From Rhizobium sp. SEMIA4064 (GTDB lineage Bacteria; Pseudomonadota; Alphaproteobacteria; Rhizobiales; Rhizobiaceae): a DNA stretch of 46,215 bases. This document shows, in pieces, positions 19,399-30,626 of the stretch; position 1 is the first letter of the stretch, and each line of letters starts with the position of its first letter. Under the pieces are notes generated by a model, which worked only from the letters and a program-made list of their open reading frames with translations, made no database searches and had not been told where the DNA came from. The translations under genes were made by a program, and so were the position numbers. The DNA lies in contig NZ_PYJN01000019.1 in assembly GCF_003025035.1 (NCBI RefSeq), forward strand, positions 655,001 through 701,215, given 5' to 3'.

Positions 19399-20283
19399 AT
19401 GGAAATCGTCTTCGACCAATCGCTGCTCGCCGCCCGCAGGCACCGTGCGCTTGCCCAGGGAGACCACAGGGCGGCTTTCCTGCTGGAGATCGCCGCCCGC
19501 GAACTGGCCGAACGGCTTGCCGTCATCGAGCGACATTTTGACGAGGCGGTCGAACTGCACGGCGCAACCGGGATTGCCGCTCGTGAGGCCTTCGCGACCG
19601 GCAAGATCGGCCATATCAAGCGTATCGAAAGCGAGACCGGCTTTGCCGTGAGCGGCGAGGATCTGATCAAAGCTCCGTTGGAAGAGCTGCCGCTGGAAGC
19701 GGAATCCGTCAACCTGGTGCTGTCGCCGCTCAGCCTGCACCTTACCAACGATACGCCGGGTGTCTTCATCCAGATCCGCCGCGCGCTGAAGGCCGATGGC
19801 CTGTTTCTGGCTGCGATCCCCGGCTCCGGTACACTGCAGGAACTGCGCGACGTGCTGCTCGCGACGGAGATCGAGCTGACCGGTGGCGCCAGCCCACGCG
19901 TCATTCCTTTTGCCGATGTTCGCGATGTCGGCGGCTTGCTGCAGCGTGCGGGCTTCACTTTGCCGGTGATCGACGCCGAGACATATACGGTGCGCTACGA
20001 CAATCTCTTTGCGCTGATGCGGGACCTGCGTGCCATGGGCATGACCAATCCGCTGGCCGACCGCAGCCGCAAGCCGCTGACGCGCGCTTTCTTCCTGCGC
20101 GCAGCCGAACTCTATGCCGAGCGCTATTCCGATCCCGATGGGAGAATAAGGGCGACTTTCTCGATCATCTACGCGTCCGGCTGGACGCCGCATGAAAGCC
20201 AGCAGAAGCCGCTGCAACCCGGCTCAGCCAAGGCACGGCTTGCCGATGCGCTGAAAGTCGAAGAGCACAAGCTGAAACAGTGA
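19399..20283 (+). CDS. NDUFAF5-like methyltransferase domain protein
   Basis: A 294-residue protein resembling bacterial homologues of NDUFAF5 (C20orf7), with VFDQSLLAARRHRA at the N-terminus, FLLEIAARELAERL, LSPLSLHLTNDTPGVFIQIRRALKADGLF and TVRYDNLFALMRDLRAMG. In this family the middle is a class I SAM fold. The usual glycine-rich motif I is degenerate here: residues 51-58 read VELHGATG, without the GxGxG spacing. Mitochondrial NDUFAF5 hydroxylates an Arg in a complex I subunit, so a respiratory-complex role is possible but unproven. It is divergent from comF. Confidence 0.82.
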   Translation: MEIVFDQSLLAARRHRALAQGDHRAAFLLEIAARELAERLAVIERHFDEAVELHGATGIAAREAFATGKIGHIKRIESETGFAVSGEDLIKAPLEELPLEAESVNLVLSPLSLHLTNDTPGVFIQIRRALKADGLFLAAIPGSGTLQELRDVLLATEIELTGGASPRVIPFADVRDVGGLLQRAGFTLPVIDAETYTVRYDNLFALMRDLRAMGMTNPLADRSRKPLTRAFFLRAAELYAERYSDPDGRIRATFSIIYASGWTPHESQQKPLQPGSAKARLADALKVEEHKLKQ

Positions 20284-20296
20284 ATGGATCGGACCC

Positions 20297-20318
20297 GGTT
20301 CGCTGACCTGGGCGAACC
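20297..20318. terminator. hairpin between convergent genes (weak terminator)
   Basis: GGTTCGC at 20297-20303 pairs with GCGAACC at 20312-20318 over an eight-base loop. It lies between the stop of the methyltransferase and the stop of the Flp pilin gene, where a bidirectional terminator would be expected. It has no T-run on either side. Confidence 0.4.
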
Positions 20319-20320
20319 CG

Positions 20321-20506
20321 TCAATTAGCCGGCGAATTAGCGACCGTGTTGGAGATGTAATTGAACATCGCCGACAGGCTGGTGCCGAAGGCGCCGACGC
20401 CACTGATGATCGCCACCGACATCAGCGCGACGATCAGGCCATATTCGACGACCGTGGCACCGGTCTCGTCACGAAAAAAACGCCGTACGGAACGCATACG
20501 CTTCAA
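20321..20506 (-). CDS. Flp family type IVb pilin
   Basis: A 61-residue pilin precursor. It has a short basic leader, the processing site G16/A17 and the mature start ATVVEYGLIVALMSVAIISG with Glu at +5, the typical Flp type IVb signature, followed by about 20 hydrophobic residues. Prepilin peptidase cleavage after G16 would leave 45 residues. No tad or cpa secretion genes are visible within the window, so it is an orphan. The only neighbour is a small membrane-protein gene 69 bases upstream on the same strand. A Flp pilus or a non-pilus membrane role are both possible. Confidence 0.93.
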   Translation of the reverse strand: MKRMRSVRRFFRDETGATVVEYGLIVALMSVAIISGVGAFGTSLSAMFNYISNTVANSPAN

Positions 20507-20575
20507 ACCCCCAACATCTGAAAACGAGCGTATCCGGCGCCTTCATGGACCCGATAGGCTTTACCAATATAACAG

Positions 20576-20890
20576 TCAGCAGCCGCTGTCGGCGCCATAG
20601 CCTTGAACGATGCAGACCGAACCGGGCTCCTGCTGCAGCACGCTACGGCGGATCGTGTAACGCTTGCCGTTTTCAGTCTGCGGGATAGAGCCGGTCGTAA
20701 TATTGTCGAAATCGGGCGCGCTGGCGAGCACGCTGGACTTGGATTTGTCGGAAAGCATTGGCGTCAGGATAAGCGAAAGCGCGACCGCCGCCGTTCCAAA
20801 CAGCAAGGCGATATTCAACGCGCCCGTCTTGCGCGACGAGGAATATGACTGTTCTTTTTCCTGAACAGCTTTCCAGAAATCGTCGTCCAT
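20576..20890 (-). CDS. small conserved-looking membrane protein of unknown function
   Basis: A 104-residue protein I do not recognise by family. A charged N-terminus (MDDDFWKAVQEKEQSYSSSRK) is followed by one hydrophobic helix at about 23-45 (ALNIALLFGTAAVALSLILT), then a polar tail with two cysteines in CIVQGYGADSGC at the very C-terminus. The topology suggests a cytoplasmic head and an exported tail in which the two cysteines could form a disulfide. AGAAGG precedes the ATG. It lies just upstream of the orphan Flp pilin gene on the same strand, so a functional link is possible but unsupported otherwise. Confidence 0.7.
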   Translation of the reverse strand: MDDDFWKAVQEKEQSYSSSRKTGALNIALLFGTAAVALSLILTPMLSDKSKSSVLASAPDFDNITTGSIPQTENGKRYTIRRSVLQQEPGSVCIVQGYGADSGC

Positions 20891-21230
20891 AATGTCAAGC
20901 CTTCTCTAACGCACACCCAACCGCTTGATTGAGATCATTCAATGCCAGAAGGTCATAAACGATCCCTTAATATCCACATGTAAATTAGATATGCGTTGAG
21001 TCGCGGGGCAAAGCCTGAAAAGAACTAAGCAATTGATATCGAAGACTTAATTGCAGTTAACCATGTTTAGCTGGTTGTAATTTCGGAAACAGCAACCGCG
21101 GTAACGATACCGTTATGGACGAGACGCTGCACAACTTCGCATGAAATGCCTGAAAATATCTGCAAGTGGCGCGCCGATCAAAAGATGCCGAAGTCGATGC
21201 AGACCCAGCTTCGAAGACAGGTTTATAGAA
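20891..21230. other. intergenic region, low GC, no gene seen
   Basis: These bases lie upstream of the small membrane protein gene and beyond mutT. They are visibly A/T-rich compared with the flanks and contain many TTAA and TTAATT stretches. It probably contains the promoter for the minus-strand gene/pilin pair, but I could not place -10/-35 boxes with confidence. No RNA gene, repeat or good open frame was found. Confidence 0.4.
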
Positions 21231-21249
21231 TGGCGCGGTAGGCGCGCCA
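21231..21249 (-). terminator. hairpin downstream of mutT (weak terminator)
   Basis: TGGCGCG at 21231-21237 pairs with CGCGCCA at 21243-21249 over a five-base loop. It lies 15 bases past the mutT stop, where the minus-strand argJ-GNAT-mutT transcript should end. Downstream on the minus strand it reads TTCTATAAAC, a poor T-run. Confidence 0.4.
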
Positions 21250-21263
21250 TCGCTCAGGATGCT

Positions 21264-21677
21264 TTACAGAAGATCTTGCAAGAAGGGGATCAGCGGCTCG
21301 TCGGCCGGCGGCATTGGATAGTCGCGCAGCGCCTGCGGCCGCACCCACTTGATCGCCTGGCCCTCGCGGCCGTGCGGGAACCCCTCGTAACGCCGGCAGA
21401 TGTAAAGAGGCATCAGCAGGTGGAAGGTTTCGTAGGTATGGCTAGCAAAGGTCAGCGGCGCCAAGCACGCGATCTTCGTCTGGATGCCGAGTTCTTCCTG
21501 AAGTTCGCGCACCAAGGTCTCTTCCGGCGTCTCGCCGGGCTCGACCTTGCCGCCTGGAAATTCCCAAAGACCGGCCAGCGATTTGCCTTCCGGCCGCTGC
21601 GCCAGAAGAATGCGGCCATCGGTGTCGATGAGCGCGCAGGCAGCGACCAGAATGATCTTACGACCGGCCTCGCTCAT
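21264..21677 (-). CDS. mutT: (deoxy)nucleoside triphosphate pyrophosphohydrolase, MutT type
   Basis: A 137-residue Nudix hydrolase with a complete Nudix box: [20 protein letters not shown] then ELGI (G-x5-E-x7-R-E-U-x-E-E-x-G-U). It begins [21 protein letters not shown], standard for MutT, which removes 8-oxo-dGTP from the nucleotide pool. The start ATG at 21677 overlaps the GNAT stop by four bases (ATGA), so translation is likely coupled. It is last of the argJ-GNAT-mutT cluster. Confidence 0.94.
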   Translation of the reverse strand: MSEAGRKIILVAACALIDTDGRILLAQRPEGKSLAGLWEFPGGKVEPGETPEETLVRELQEELGIQTKIACLAPLTFASHTYETFHLLMPLYICRRYEGFPHGREGQAIKWVRPQALRDYPMPPADEPLIPFLQDLL

Positions 21678-22453
21678 GCTTCACCCGCAGGGCGCCAGTA
21701 GCAATAACGATAGGCCTCGCGAAAACCGAAACGGGCATAGAGCGCCAATGCCGGTTCGTTGGAGGCGCCGACCTGAAGCCAAGCGGTCCGGGCGCTGCGC
21801 ATGCGCGCCCACCGCAGCGCCGACGTCAGGATCTCGATCGCCAATCCCTTGCGCCGGTGCTCAGCCGCCACCGACACCGACATGATGCCGGCGAGGTCGT
21901 TATCCTGCACGCAAAGTGTCGTCGCCACCGGTCCGGCCTCGTCATTCTCGATGACGAAAAGGCCCGACGGCGGCTTGATCCCGCTCACCACCTCGGCCAG
22001 GGCAGGCTTGAGAATAGGATCGGCTTTATCCACCAAGAGGCTCGCGTCGACATACCGGCCGACATCATGGCTCGGCAGATGATCCAGCGTATCGGGAAGC
22101 TCGAGATCGATCAGATCGGCGGTCATGACGATGGTTTCTTCAAACCGCGTCCAGCCATGGCGCTGCAACAGCTCGATCAGCATTGGCGAGGCCAGCGGCG
22201 TCTCGCGCACCACCATTGGCCGGCCATAGGCTTCGAACTTGCGCTGCGCCTTCGTCAGCCGGATATCGAGATCGCGGCTGTCAGAGGGATCGAGCGGCAC
22301 GACGCAGTTCAGCCGTTTCGACGGATGGCCCGCCGTCAACCGCACCTGCCAACTGCCATCATACTGCACGGACGAGGCAGGCCATGCCCGGAAACCAACG
22401 GCTTCGAGCCTGCGCACCAAAGGCAGCTTGTTCATCGTAGACTGCGCATGCAT
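21674..22453 (-). CDS. GNAT family N-acetyltransferase
   Basis: About 259 residues. The C-terminal GNAT fold is clear: [20 protein letters not shown] is the acetyl-CoA pyrophosphate-binding loop (R/Q-x-x-G-x-G/A) and [22 protein letters not shown] is the usual last helix and strand. The N-terminal half is a less conserved GNAT-like domain. The acceptor is unknown. I chose the ATG at 22453, 11 bases past the argJ stop; a longer frame would intrude on argJ and a shorter one begins at 22435. It is coupled to mutT by a four-base overlap. An arginine-pathway acetylation role is only suggested by argJ. Confidence 0.85.
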   Translation of the reverse strand: MHAQSTMNKLPLVRRLEAVGFRAWPASSVQYDGSWQVRLTAGHPSKRLNCVVPLDPSDSRDLDIRLTKAQRKFEAYGRPMVVRETPLASPMLIELLQRHGWTRFEETIVMTADLIDLELPDTLDHLPSHDVGRYVDASLLVDKADPILKPALAEVVSGIKPPSGLFVIENDEAGPVATTLCVQDNDLAGIMSVSVAAEHRRKGLAIEILTSALRWARMRSARTAWLQVGASNEPALALYARFGFREAYRYCYWRPAGEA

Positions 22454-22463
22454 CGGAAGGATA

Positions 22464-23705
22464 TCAGCTCCGGTAGTCGCCATTGATGGCAACATATTCC
22501 TTGGTGAGGTCGCAGGTCCAGACCGTCGCCCGGCCATTGCCGAGCCCAAGGTCGACTTTCACAGGAATATCCTGCTGCTTCATCACGTTGGAAGCTGCTT
22601 CCTCGGAATAGGAGGCATCGCGTTCGCCATTGACGGCGACGCGGACGTCACCGAACCAGATGGCGAGCCTGTCGCGGTCGGCCATTTCGCCGGCCTTGCC
22701 GACGGCCATGACGACGCGGCCCCAATTGGCGTCTTCGCCGGCAGCAGCGGTCTTGACCAGCGGCGAATTGGCGATCGAGAGCGCAATACGCTTGGCAGCC
22801 GCGTCATTCTCGGCGCCGGTCACGGTAATCTCGAGCATCTTGGTGGCGCCTTCGCCGTCGCGAACCACCTGGATGGCGAGATCCTTCAGGAGCTCGTTCA
22901 GCGCCGTGCGGAAAGCAACAAGCTTGGGATCATCGGCGCGTTCGATATGCGCCTGACCGTCAGCGGCGGCAGCACCGGTGGCGAACAACATCAGCGTATC
23001 CGACGTCGACGTATCGCTGTCGACCGTCATCGAATTGAAACTTGGGTCGACGCCTTCCGACAGAAGGGTCTGCAAGGCAGCGGAAGAGATGTCGGCATCG
23101 GTGACGACGAAGGACAGCATGGTCGCCATATCGGGCGCGATCATGCCGGCACCCTTGGCGATGCCGTTGATGGTGACTTTGACGCCGCCGATCTCGGCGC
23201 TGCGGGTGGCAACCTTCGGATAGGTATCCGTCGTCATGATCGCCTTGGCGGCTTCGAACCAGAAATCGCTGGTCGCATCCTTGGCCATGGTGTCGAGCAC
23301 GCCGGCGAACTTGGTCGCATCCAGCGGCTCGCCGATCACGCCTGTCGAGGCGAGGTAGACTTCATTTTCGTCGCAGCCGACGGCAGCGGCCGCCGACTTG
23401 GCGGTGAGCTCGGTCGCCTGGCGGCCCTTGAGGCCGGTGAAAGCATTGGCATTGCCGGAATTGACGACGACGGCCCGGGCGCTGCCGTGCGGCAGGTTCG
23501 ACCGGCAGAAATCGACGGGAGCCGACGGGCACCTCGAGCGGGTAAAGACACCCGCGACGGCCGCCGGCCTGTCGAAAACCATGAGCAGGACGTCGGTCCG
23601 GTTCTTGTATTTGATACCGGCGGATGCCGTGGTCATGCGCACGCCGCGCAAAGCCGGCATGGAAACGAAGGATTTGGGAGCGAGCGGGGAGACAGAACCG
23701 GACAT
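22464..23705 (-). CDS. argJ: bifunctional glutamate N-acetyltransferase/amino-acid acetyltransferase
   Basis: A 413-residue ornithine acetyltransferase that transfers the acetyl group from N-acetylornithine to glutamate in arginine synthesis. It self-cleaves just before T121 in the motif [12 protein letters not shown], giving alpha and beta chains with T121 as the nucleophile. Other conserved pieces: [13 protein letters not shown] (near 79-91), [17 protein letters not shown] and [15 protein letters not shown]. Length and motifs are normal. It is expressed with the downstream GNAT and mutT genes, and lies after the periplasmic parvulin gene, separated from it by a hairpin. Confidence 0.96.
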   Translation of the reverse strand: MSGSVSPLAPKSFVSMPALRGVRMTTASAGIKYKNRTDVLLMVFDRPAAVAGVFTRSRCPSAPVDFCRSNLPHGSARAVVVNSGNANAFTGLKGRQATELTAKSAAAAVGCDENEVYLASTGVIGEPLDATKFAGVLDTMAKDATSDFWFEAAKAIMTTDTYPKVATRSAEIGGVKVTINGIAKGAGMIAPDMATMLSFVVTDADISSAALQTLLSEGVDPSFNSMTVDSDTSTSDTLMLFATGAAAADGQAHIERADDPKLVAFRTALNELLKDLAIQVVRDGEGATKMLEITVTGAENDAAAKRIALSIANSPLVKTAAAGEDANWGRVVMAVGKAGEMADRDRLAIWFGDVRVAVNGERDASYSEEAASNVMKQQDIPVKVDLGLGNGRATVWTCDLTKEYVAINGDYRS

Positions 23706-23756
23706 GAGGCCACCTGAACGAGCATGATGCCGAAGAAAATCATCCGGCTCCAGTGA

Positions 23757-23780
23757 AGGGCCCGGAAAAAACCGGGCCCT
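23757..23780 (-). terminator. hairpin between the parvulin gene and argJ
   Basis: AGGGCCCGG at 23757-23765 pairs perfectly with CCGGGCCCT at 23772-23780 around a loop of six A (six T on the minus strand). It lies about 20 bases past the parvulin stop. The stem is strong but the T-run is in the loop rather than after the stem. Confidence 0.65.
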
Positions 23781-23800
23781 GATGGTTTGACTGCTGCGAC

Positions 23801-24703
23801 TTACTGCTGCGGCTGAGCGTCAGGGGCAACCACGTCGTCTGCCGGCGCCTGATCCTGCTGCTTCTGCGCATCATCATAGGCCTTGCTTAGCGCCGGGTCA
23901 TTGATGACGACCTTCGATTCCTGCTTAGCCTTGTTCAGGAGTTCAAGATACTTGTCGCGCATGACGAGCTGACGAACCTGATCCTTCACCTGGTCGAACG
24001 GCGGCGGCGGAGCGACGCGCTTGTCTTCGACCTTGATGACGTGCCAGCCGAAGTCGGACTTCACAGGGGTCTTGGTGTAGGTGCCGACCGGCAGCGCGAA
24101 GGCTGCGTCTTCGAATTCCTTGACCATGCGGCCGCGGGCGAAATAGCCGAGATCGCCGCCGTCGCCCTTGTTCGGGTCGGTCGACTTTTCCTTGGCGAGT
24201 TCGGCAAAATCCTTGCCGGCGTCGAGTTCCTTGATGATTGCCTTGGCTTCATCCTCGGTCTTCACCAGGATGTGGCGTGCGTGGACCTCTTCCTGCTTCG
24301 GCAGGGCGGCGACTTCCTTGTCGTAGCGGGCCTTGACCTCATCGTCCTTGATCGCGTCGGCGACATGCGCCTTGAAATAGGCGTTGTGCAGCTCGCGATC
24401 GCGCAGATAGGCCATGTGCGACTGGAAGTCCGGCGTCTGGTCGAGCTTTTCGGCAGCCGCGTCCTTGGCGAGCAGCTTAACGTCGATCGAAGCCGAAAGT
24501 GCCGCGACCTTCTTCTGTTCGTCGGGAAGCTGGCCAAGCTGCGGGTCGAGGTTGGCGATCGCGAGATCGAGCTCGGACTGATGGATTTCAACATCGCCGA
24601 CCTTGGCGACAACGGGATCTTTGGCGTCAGCGGCAAACACCGGCGCCTGCAAGGTGACGAATGTTGCGAATGCAACCGCAGCAAGTTTGTTGTAGCTCAA
24701 CAT
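23801..24703 (-). CDS. periplasmic parvulin-type peptidyl-prolyl isomerase
   Basis: A 300-residue exported foldase. A Sec signal peptide ([20 protein letters not shown], cleavage near AFA or FAA at about 24-25) is followed by an N-terminal helical SurA-like chaperone region. A PpiC domain lies at about 138-230 ([19 protein letters not shown], then [20 protein letters not shown] and [12 protein letters not shown]). A polar Gln/Pro/Ala-rich tail ends the protein. It resembles the PrsA/PpiD/SurA-type foldases that fold proteins after Sec export. It is transcribed divergently from secA with 244 bases between the starts, which suits a role in export. Confidence 0.92.
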   Translation of the reverse strand: MLSYNKLAAVAFATFVTLQAPVFAADAKDPVVAKVGDVEIHQSELDLAIANLDPQLGQLPDEQKKVAALSASIDVKLLAKDAAAEKLDQTPDFQSHMAYLRDRELHNAYFKAHVADAIKDDEVKARYDKEVAALPKQEEVHARHILVKTEDEAKAIIKELDAGKDFAELAKEKSTDPNKGDGGDLGYFARGRMVKEFEDAAFALPVGTYTKTPVKSDFGWHVIKVEDKRVAPPPPFDQVKDQVRQLVMRDKYLELLNKAKQESKVVINDPALSKAYDDAQKQQDQAPADDVVAPDAQPQQ

Positions 24704-24872
24704 AAAATAACCTTTCGGTGGTCTCGACCGGCTCCAAGTAATGAATCCGGTAGGAAAAGCCTTCAGCAGGAGAATGTGGCCTTTCTGTATCGGCCAATTC
24801 CCGTTGACATCAATCGACCCCCCTCTTATCTGTCACGCAACCTCGCGTCCAGAACAGTTTCCGGGCGTTTTG

Positions 24873-24881
24873 TGCTATACT
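24873..24881 (+). promoter_or_regulatory. extended -10 promoter element of secA
   Basis: TGCTATACT matches an extended -10 (TGnTATAnT) on the strand that transcribes secA, about 67 bases before its ATG. No good -35 hexamer sits 16-18 bases upstream, which is normal for extended -10 promoters. Start-site mapping has not been seen here. Confidence 0.45.
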
Positions 24882-24947
24882 CCCGATTTTTTCAGTGGCG
24901 GATGAAGCAGAAAACGACAGGATGAAATCTCAGAAAGGACCAGTCAT

Positions 24948-27668
<2,721 letters not shown>

Positions 27669-27692
27669 GATTTCGCAATCTCTGCAATGATC

Positions 27693-27720
27693 AAAATGCC
27701 GCCTTCGGGCGGCATTTTTT
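27693..27720 (+). terminator. rho-independent terminator of secA
   Basis: AAATGCCGCC (27694-27703) and GGCGGCATTT (27708-27717) form a perfect ten-base stem with a UUCG tetraloop, followed by further T. It lies about 25 bases past the secA stop. Confidence 0.9.
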
Positions 27721-27752
27721 ATGCGCGATTTTGTCGGATGCCGCGGCGATAA

Positions 27753-28646
27753 CTACTCAGCATGTGCGCCAAAACGCTTCAGCAAGAAATCGATCATGCT
27801 GCGCAGCTTCGCCGTCGGCCGACGGTCTACGGCGTATAACAGGTACATCGGTGAGGCGACGGGTGTCCATTCCGGCAGCACCTGCACGAGGCGACCTCTG
27901 GCAAGATCATCGGCAAGCATGACTTCCGGCTGAAGGACGATACCAGCGCCATTCAAGGCCGCAACGCGCAGCGCATCGCCATTGTCGGCAGACAATCGCC
28001 CGCTCACATCCGGCCGCCATTCGCCATCCGGGCCGAACAAATACCACTGGTCGCGGCGACGCCAATAAGAAAGGCCGAGGCAGTCATGCACGGACAAATC
28101 TCTGGGATGCGCGGGCGTACCCCGCCGCTCCAGATAGGCCGCTGACGCGGCCATTATCCTTCGATACGGCTGCAAAGGGCGCGCCACCAAATCGACCTGG
28201 GCGACCTCGCCTATCCGAATTGCGAGTTCGCACCCCTCTCGCGACAGGTCCGGCACCCCGTTGTCCAGCATGACGTCCACGCTCACGGCGGGATACATGG
28301 CGAGATAATCGGCAAGTGCCGGCATCAGGCGGTGACTTCCGAACGTGACGGGGGAGACGATACGCAGCAGGCCGCGAGGCTCGGATTGCAATTCGCTCGC
28401 ACTGGCGTCAGCCAGTTGCACATCGGCCAGCACTTGCTTGCAGCGCTCGTAATATAGTCGGCCGATTTCGGTCAGTTGCTGACGCCGGGTGGTTCGATGC
28501 AGCAGGCGAGCTCCCAGGCGCGCTTCTATCGCCCGCACCTGCTTACCCGCCATGGTGGGAGACACGCCGGCAGCGTCGGCCGCGGCGCTGAAGCTGCCGT
28601 GCTCAACCACCCGCACGAACATCGTCATAGCGGACAACTTATCCAT
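27753..28646 (-). CDS. LysR family transcriptional regulator
   Basis: A 297-residue regulator. The N-terminal HTH (about 1-60) reads FSAAADAAGVSPTMAGKQVRAIE, followed by a periplasmic-binding-fold effector domain starting near 92 (GLLRIVSPVTFGSHRLMPAL). It is of the CrgA/DmlR-like branch judging by the MDKLSAMTMFVRVVEHGSFS start. Its promoter region is shared with a divergent tautomerase gene, and a palindrome sits in the gap, so control of the tautomerase and of itself is likely. The inducer is unknown. Confidence 0.92.
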   Translation of the reverse strand: MDKLSAMTMFVRVVEHGSFSAAADAAGVSPTMAGKQVRAIEARLGARLLHRTTRRQQLTEIGRLYYERCKQVLADVQLADASASELQSEPRGLLRIVSPVTFGSHRLMPALADYLAMYPAVSVDVMLDNGVPDLSREGCELAIRIGEVAQVDLVARPLQPYRRIMAASAAYLERRGTPAHPRDLSVHDCLGLSYWRRRDQWYLFGPDGEWRPDVSGRLSADNGDALRVAALNGAGIVLQPEVMLADDLARGRLVQVLPEWTPVASPMYLLYAVDRRPTAKLRSMIDFLLKRFGAHAE

Positions 28647-28650
28647 ATTA

Positions 28651-28667
28651 TAAACCCAATGGTTCTA
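28651..28667. promoter_or_regulatory. candidate LysR operator in the divergent gap
   Basis: TAAACCCAATGGTTCTA contains AACC-CAAT-GGTT, a short inverted repeat within a T-N15-A frame. It lies five bases from the LysR start codon and about 105 bases before the tautomerase ATG. The position is right for a LysR autoregulatory site, but the arms are short. Confidence 0.4.
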
Positions 28668-28771
28668 AATGAATGAACATAGAGCATGTTTATTCCGGAG
28701 AAGCCAGCGGCCATAGTTCCTTTGCCTCAGCCATTCTCAAGTCGAGACGGCAGCCAAACAGGAGCTTTCCA

Positions 28772-28981
28772 ATGCCAACAATTCACCTCGAAATGCATCC
28801 AGGCCGAACCCTCGAACAAAAGCGTGATTTCGTCCGCAAGGTCACTCAGGTCACCGCTGAGACGCTTGCTTGCCCGACGGACAGCGTGGACGTGTTGATC
28901 AGCGAGGTCCCTCGCGAACACTGGGCCAAGGGCGGTCAGCTCGTAGCGGACAAGGATGCGCCTCAGAAAATCGCAAAATGA
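28772..28981 (+). CDS. 4-oxalocrotonate tautomerase family protein
   Basis: A 69-residue small tautomerase. After Met removal the mature chain starts Pro-Thr-Ile, so Pro1 is the expected catalytic base. The remainder (LEMHPGRTLEQKRDFVRKVT, then ISEVPREHWAKGGQLVADKD) matches the family. I start it at 28772, where AGGAG lies seven bases upstream. A longer in-frame stretch reaching 28673 would bury the Pro inside the chain. The natural substrate is unknown, since many such enzymes act in aromatic or halo-acid degradation. It is divergent from the LysR gene, its probable regulator. Confidence 0.88.
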   Translation: MPTIHLEMHPGRTLEQKRDFVRKVTQVTAETLACPTDSVDVLISEVPREHWAKGGQLVADKDAPQKIAK

Positions 28982-29070
28982 CACGGTGACGGTCCGAAGC
29001 AGACCTTTACCGACTCCGTCAACACGGCGTAGGACCTGTTTAAGCCTTCGCATCCTATCGATCCATAAGT

Positions 29071-29090
29071 GTCGCCTTCGGGCGGCATTT
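29071..29090 (+). terminator. UUCG-type hairpin after the tautomerase gene
   Basis: GTCGCC and GGCGGC pair (one G-U) around TTCG, followed by ATTTTG. It lies about 90 bases after the tautomerase stop. Its right half is almost the same as the secA terminator. Confidence 0.5.
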
Positions 29091-29208
29091 TGTTGATACG
29101 CCGGCACCGTCTTCGCACGCTTTTCGTGTATTCGAGGAACCGAATCTTAACCCCCCTCTGCGAAAACTGTCGTTAGGTTAAATCATGTTTTAAGTATTGC
29201 GTATCGAC

Positions 29209-30624
29209 ATGGCGGTCTTTCAAACAGCAGAGAAAATGCTGCCGTCCGGGCTGCGGACTGTGCTGTCGCCGTATCTGCGCAAACTCGCGCCCCTTTTCAC
29301 CGGCAATGACGAAAAGGTCGTCTCGCAGCGCATGGCGCTGGTCGCTTTCGCGATCCGCATTGCCGGTGCCGCCCTTGCCTTCGTCTCACAGATCGTCCTT
29401 GCCCGAATGATGGGCCGTTTCGAATATGGCGTCTTCGTCTTCGTCTGGGTTCTGATGATCCTATTCGGCAATCTTGCCTGCCTCGGCTTCCCGACCGCCA
29501 TCATTCGTTTCCTGCCGCAATATGATGCGAGCGGCGATCACGATGCCATCCGCGGTGTGACCGCCACCGCCCGCCGCTTCGTCCTGGCGGTTGCCGGCGG
29601 GCTGGCGCTGATCGGCATGGCGGCGCTCTATGCTTTCAGCGGCATGGTCGAAAACTATTACGTCACACCGATCTTTCTCGGCCTGATCGCCGTACCGATG
29701 ATCGCGCTCGGCGATGTGCTGGACGGGACGGCGCGCGCCAATCACTGGCCGGTCATGGCGCTGAGCCCGACCTTCCTCATCCGCCCGACGCTGATCCTGC
29801 TGTTCATGCTGACGGCCATTCTTTCCGGCGCGGCCCATAGTGCTGTGACGGCGATGGCGGCTGCCCTTGCCGCCGCTTTCGTCACCGTCTGCTGCCAGTA
29901 TCTCGCCGTCACCTTTCGCCTGCGCCGCCACTATCCCGACGGCCCGAAAACGATCGAATTCAGTGCCTGGTTTGCCGTCGCTTTCCCGGTCTTTCTGGTC
30001 GAGGGCGTCGGTTATCTCCTGACGAATTCCGATGTCGTCGTGGTCGGCATCTACCTCGATCCCGCAGAGGTCGCCGTCTATTTCGCCGCTGCCAAGATCA
30101 TGGCGCTGGTGCATTTCATCTATTTCGCCGTCAAGGCCGCCATCGGCCCGCGCTTTGCCGCCATCATGGCCGAGAACGATCGGGAAAAACTAGCAGCCTT
30201 CGCCACGGAAGCCGCGCGCTGGACCTTCTTCCCGGCTCTTGCCGTCGGTCTTGTCGTGTTCGCGGCCGGGCAATTCCTGCTCTCGCTTTTCGGCGCGGCC
30301 TTTACCGAAGGCCAGGTGGTCATCGCGATCCTGCTTGCCGGCGTTCTCGCCAAGGCGCTCGTCGGTCCAGCCGAGGTGCTGCTGCTGATGGCAGACCGGC
30401 AGATGCTTTGCGTCTATCTCTATGCCGCGGCGCTGATCGCTAATATCGGCCTCAACGTCGCTCTCATTCCGCATTTCGGCATCGAAGGCGCGGCCATTGC
30501 TGCGGCCAGCGCCATGATGGTCGAGGCCGTGTTGCTGCATATCGCCGTGCGCCGCGCGTTCGGCATCGTGCTCTTCGCCCTTAGCCGCCGGCCGACGGCG
30601 CCAGCAACGAACGGGGCACTCTGA
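29209..30624 (+). CDS. polysaccharide biosynthesis (Wzx/MVF-type) flippase
   Basis: A membrane protein of 471 residues with about 12-14 hydrophobic helices, consistent with the MVF/MATE-like lipopolysaccharide flippase group. The N-terminal pattern RMALVAFAIRIAGAALAFVS and LARMMGRFEYGVFVFVWVLM is characteristic (the GxxxYG region after helix 1 is typical of Wzx). It would flip a lipid-linked sugar across the inner membrane. I chose the ATG at 29209; a longer frame would start at a TTG at 29197. It is followed after two bases by a BioF2-like acyltransferase gene, so the two are almost surely one operon. Confidence 0.85.
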   Translation: MAVFQTAEKMLPSGLRTVLSPYLRKLAPLFTGNDEKVVSQRMALVAFAIRIAGAALAFVSQIVLARMMGRFEYGVFVFVWVLMILFGNLACLGFPTAIIRFLPQYDASGDHDAIRGVTATARRFVLAVAGGLALIGMAALYAFSGMVENYYVTPIFLGLIAVPMIALGDVLDGTARANHWPVMALSPTFLIRPTLILLFMLTAILSGAAHSAVTAMAAALAAAFVTVCCQYLAVTFRLRRHYPDGPKTIEFSAWFAVAFPVFLVEGVGYLLTNSDVVVVGIYLDPAEVAVYFAAAKIMALVHFIYFAVKAAIGPRFAAIMAENDREKLAAFATEAARWTFFPALAVGLVVFAAGQFLLSLFGAAFTEGQVVIAILLAGVLAKALVGPAEVLLLMADRQMLCVYLYAAALIANIGLNVALIPHFGIEGAAIAAASAMMVEAVLLHIAVRRAFGIVLFALSRRPTAPATNGAL

Positions 30625-30626
30625 CC

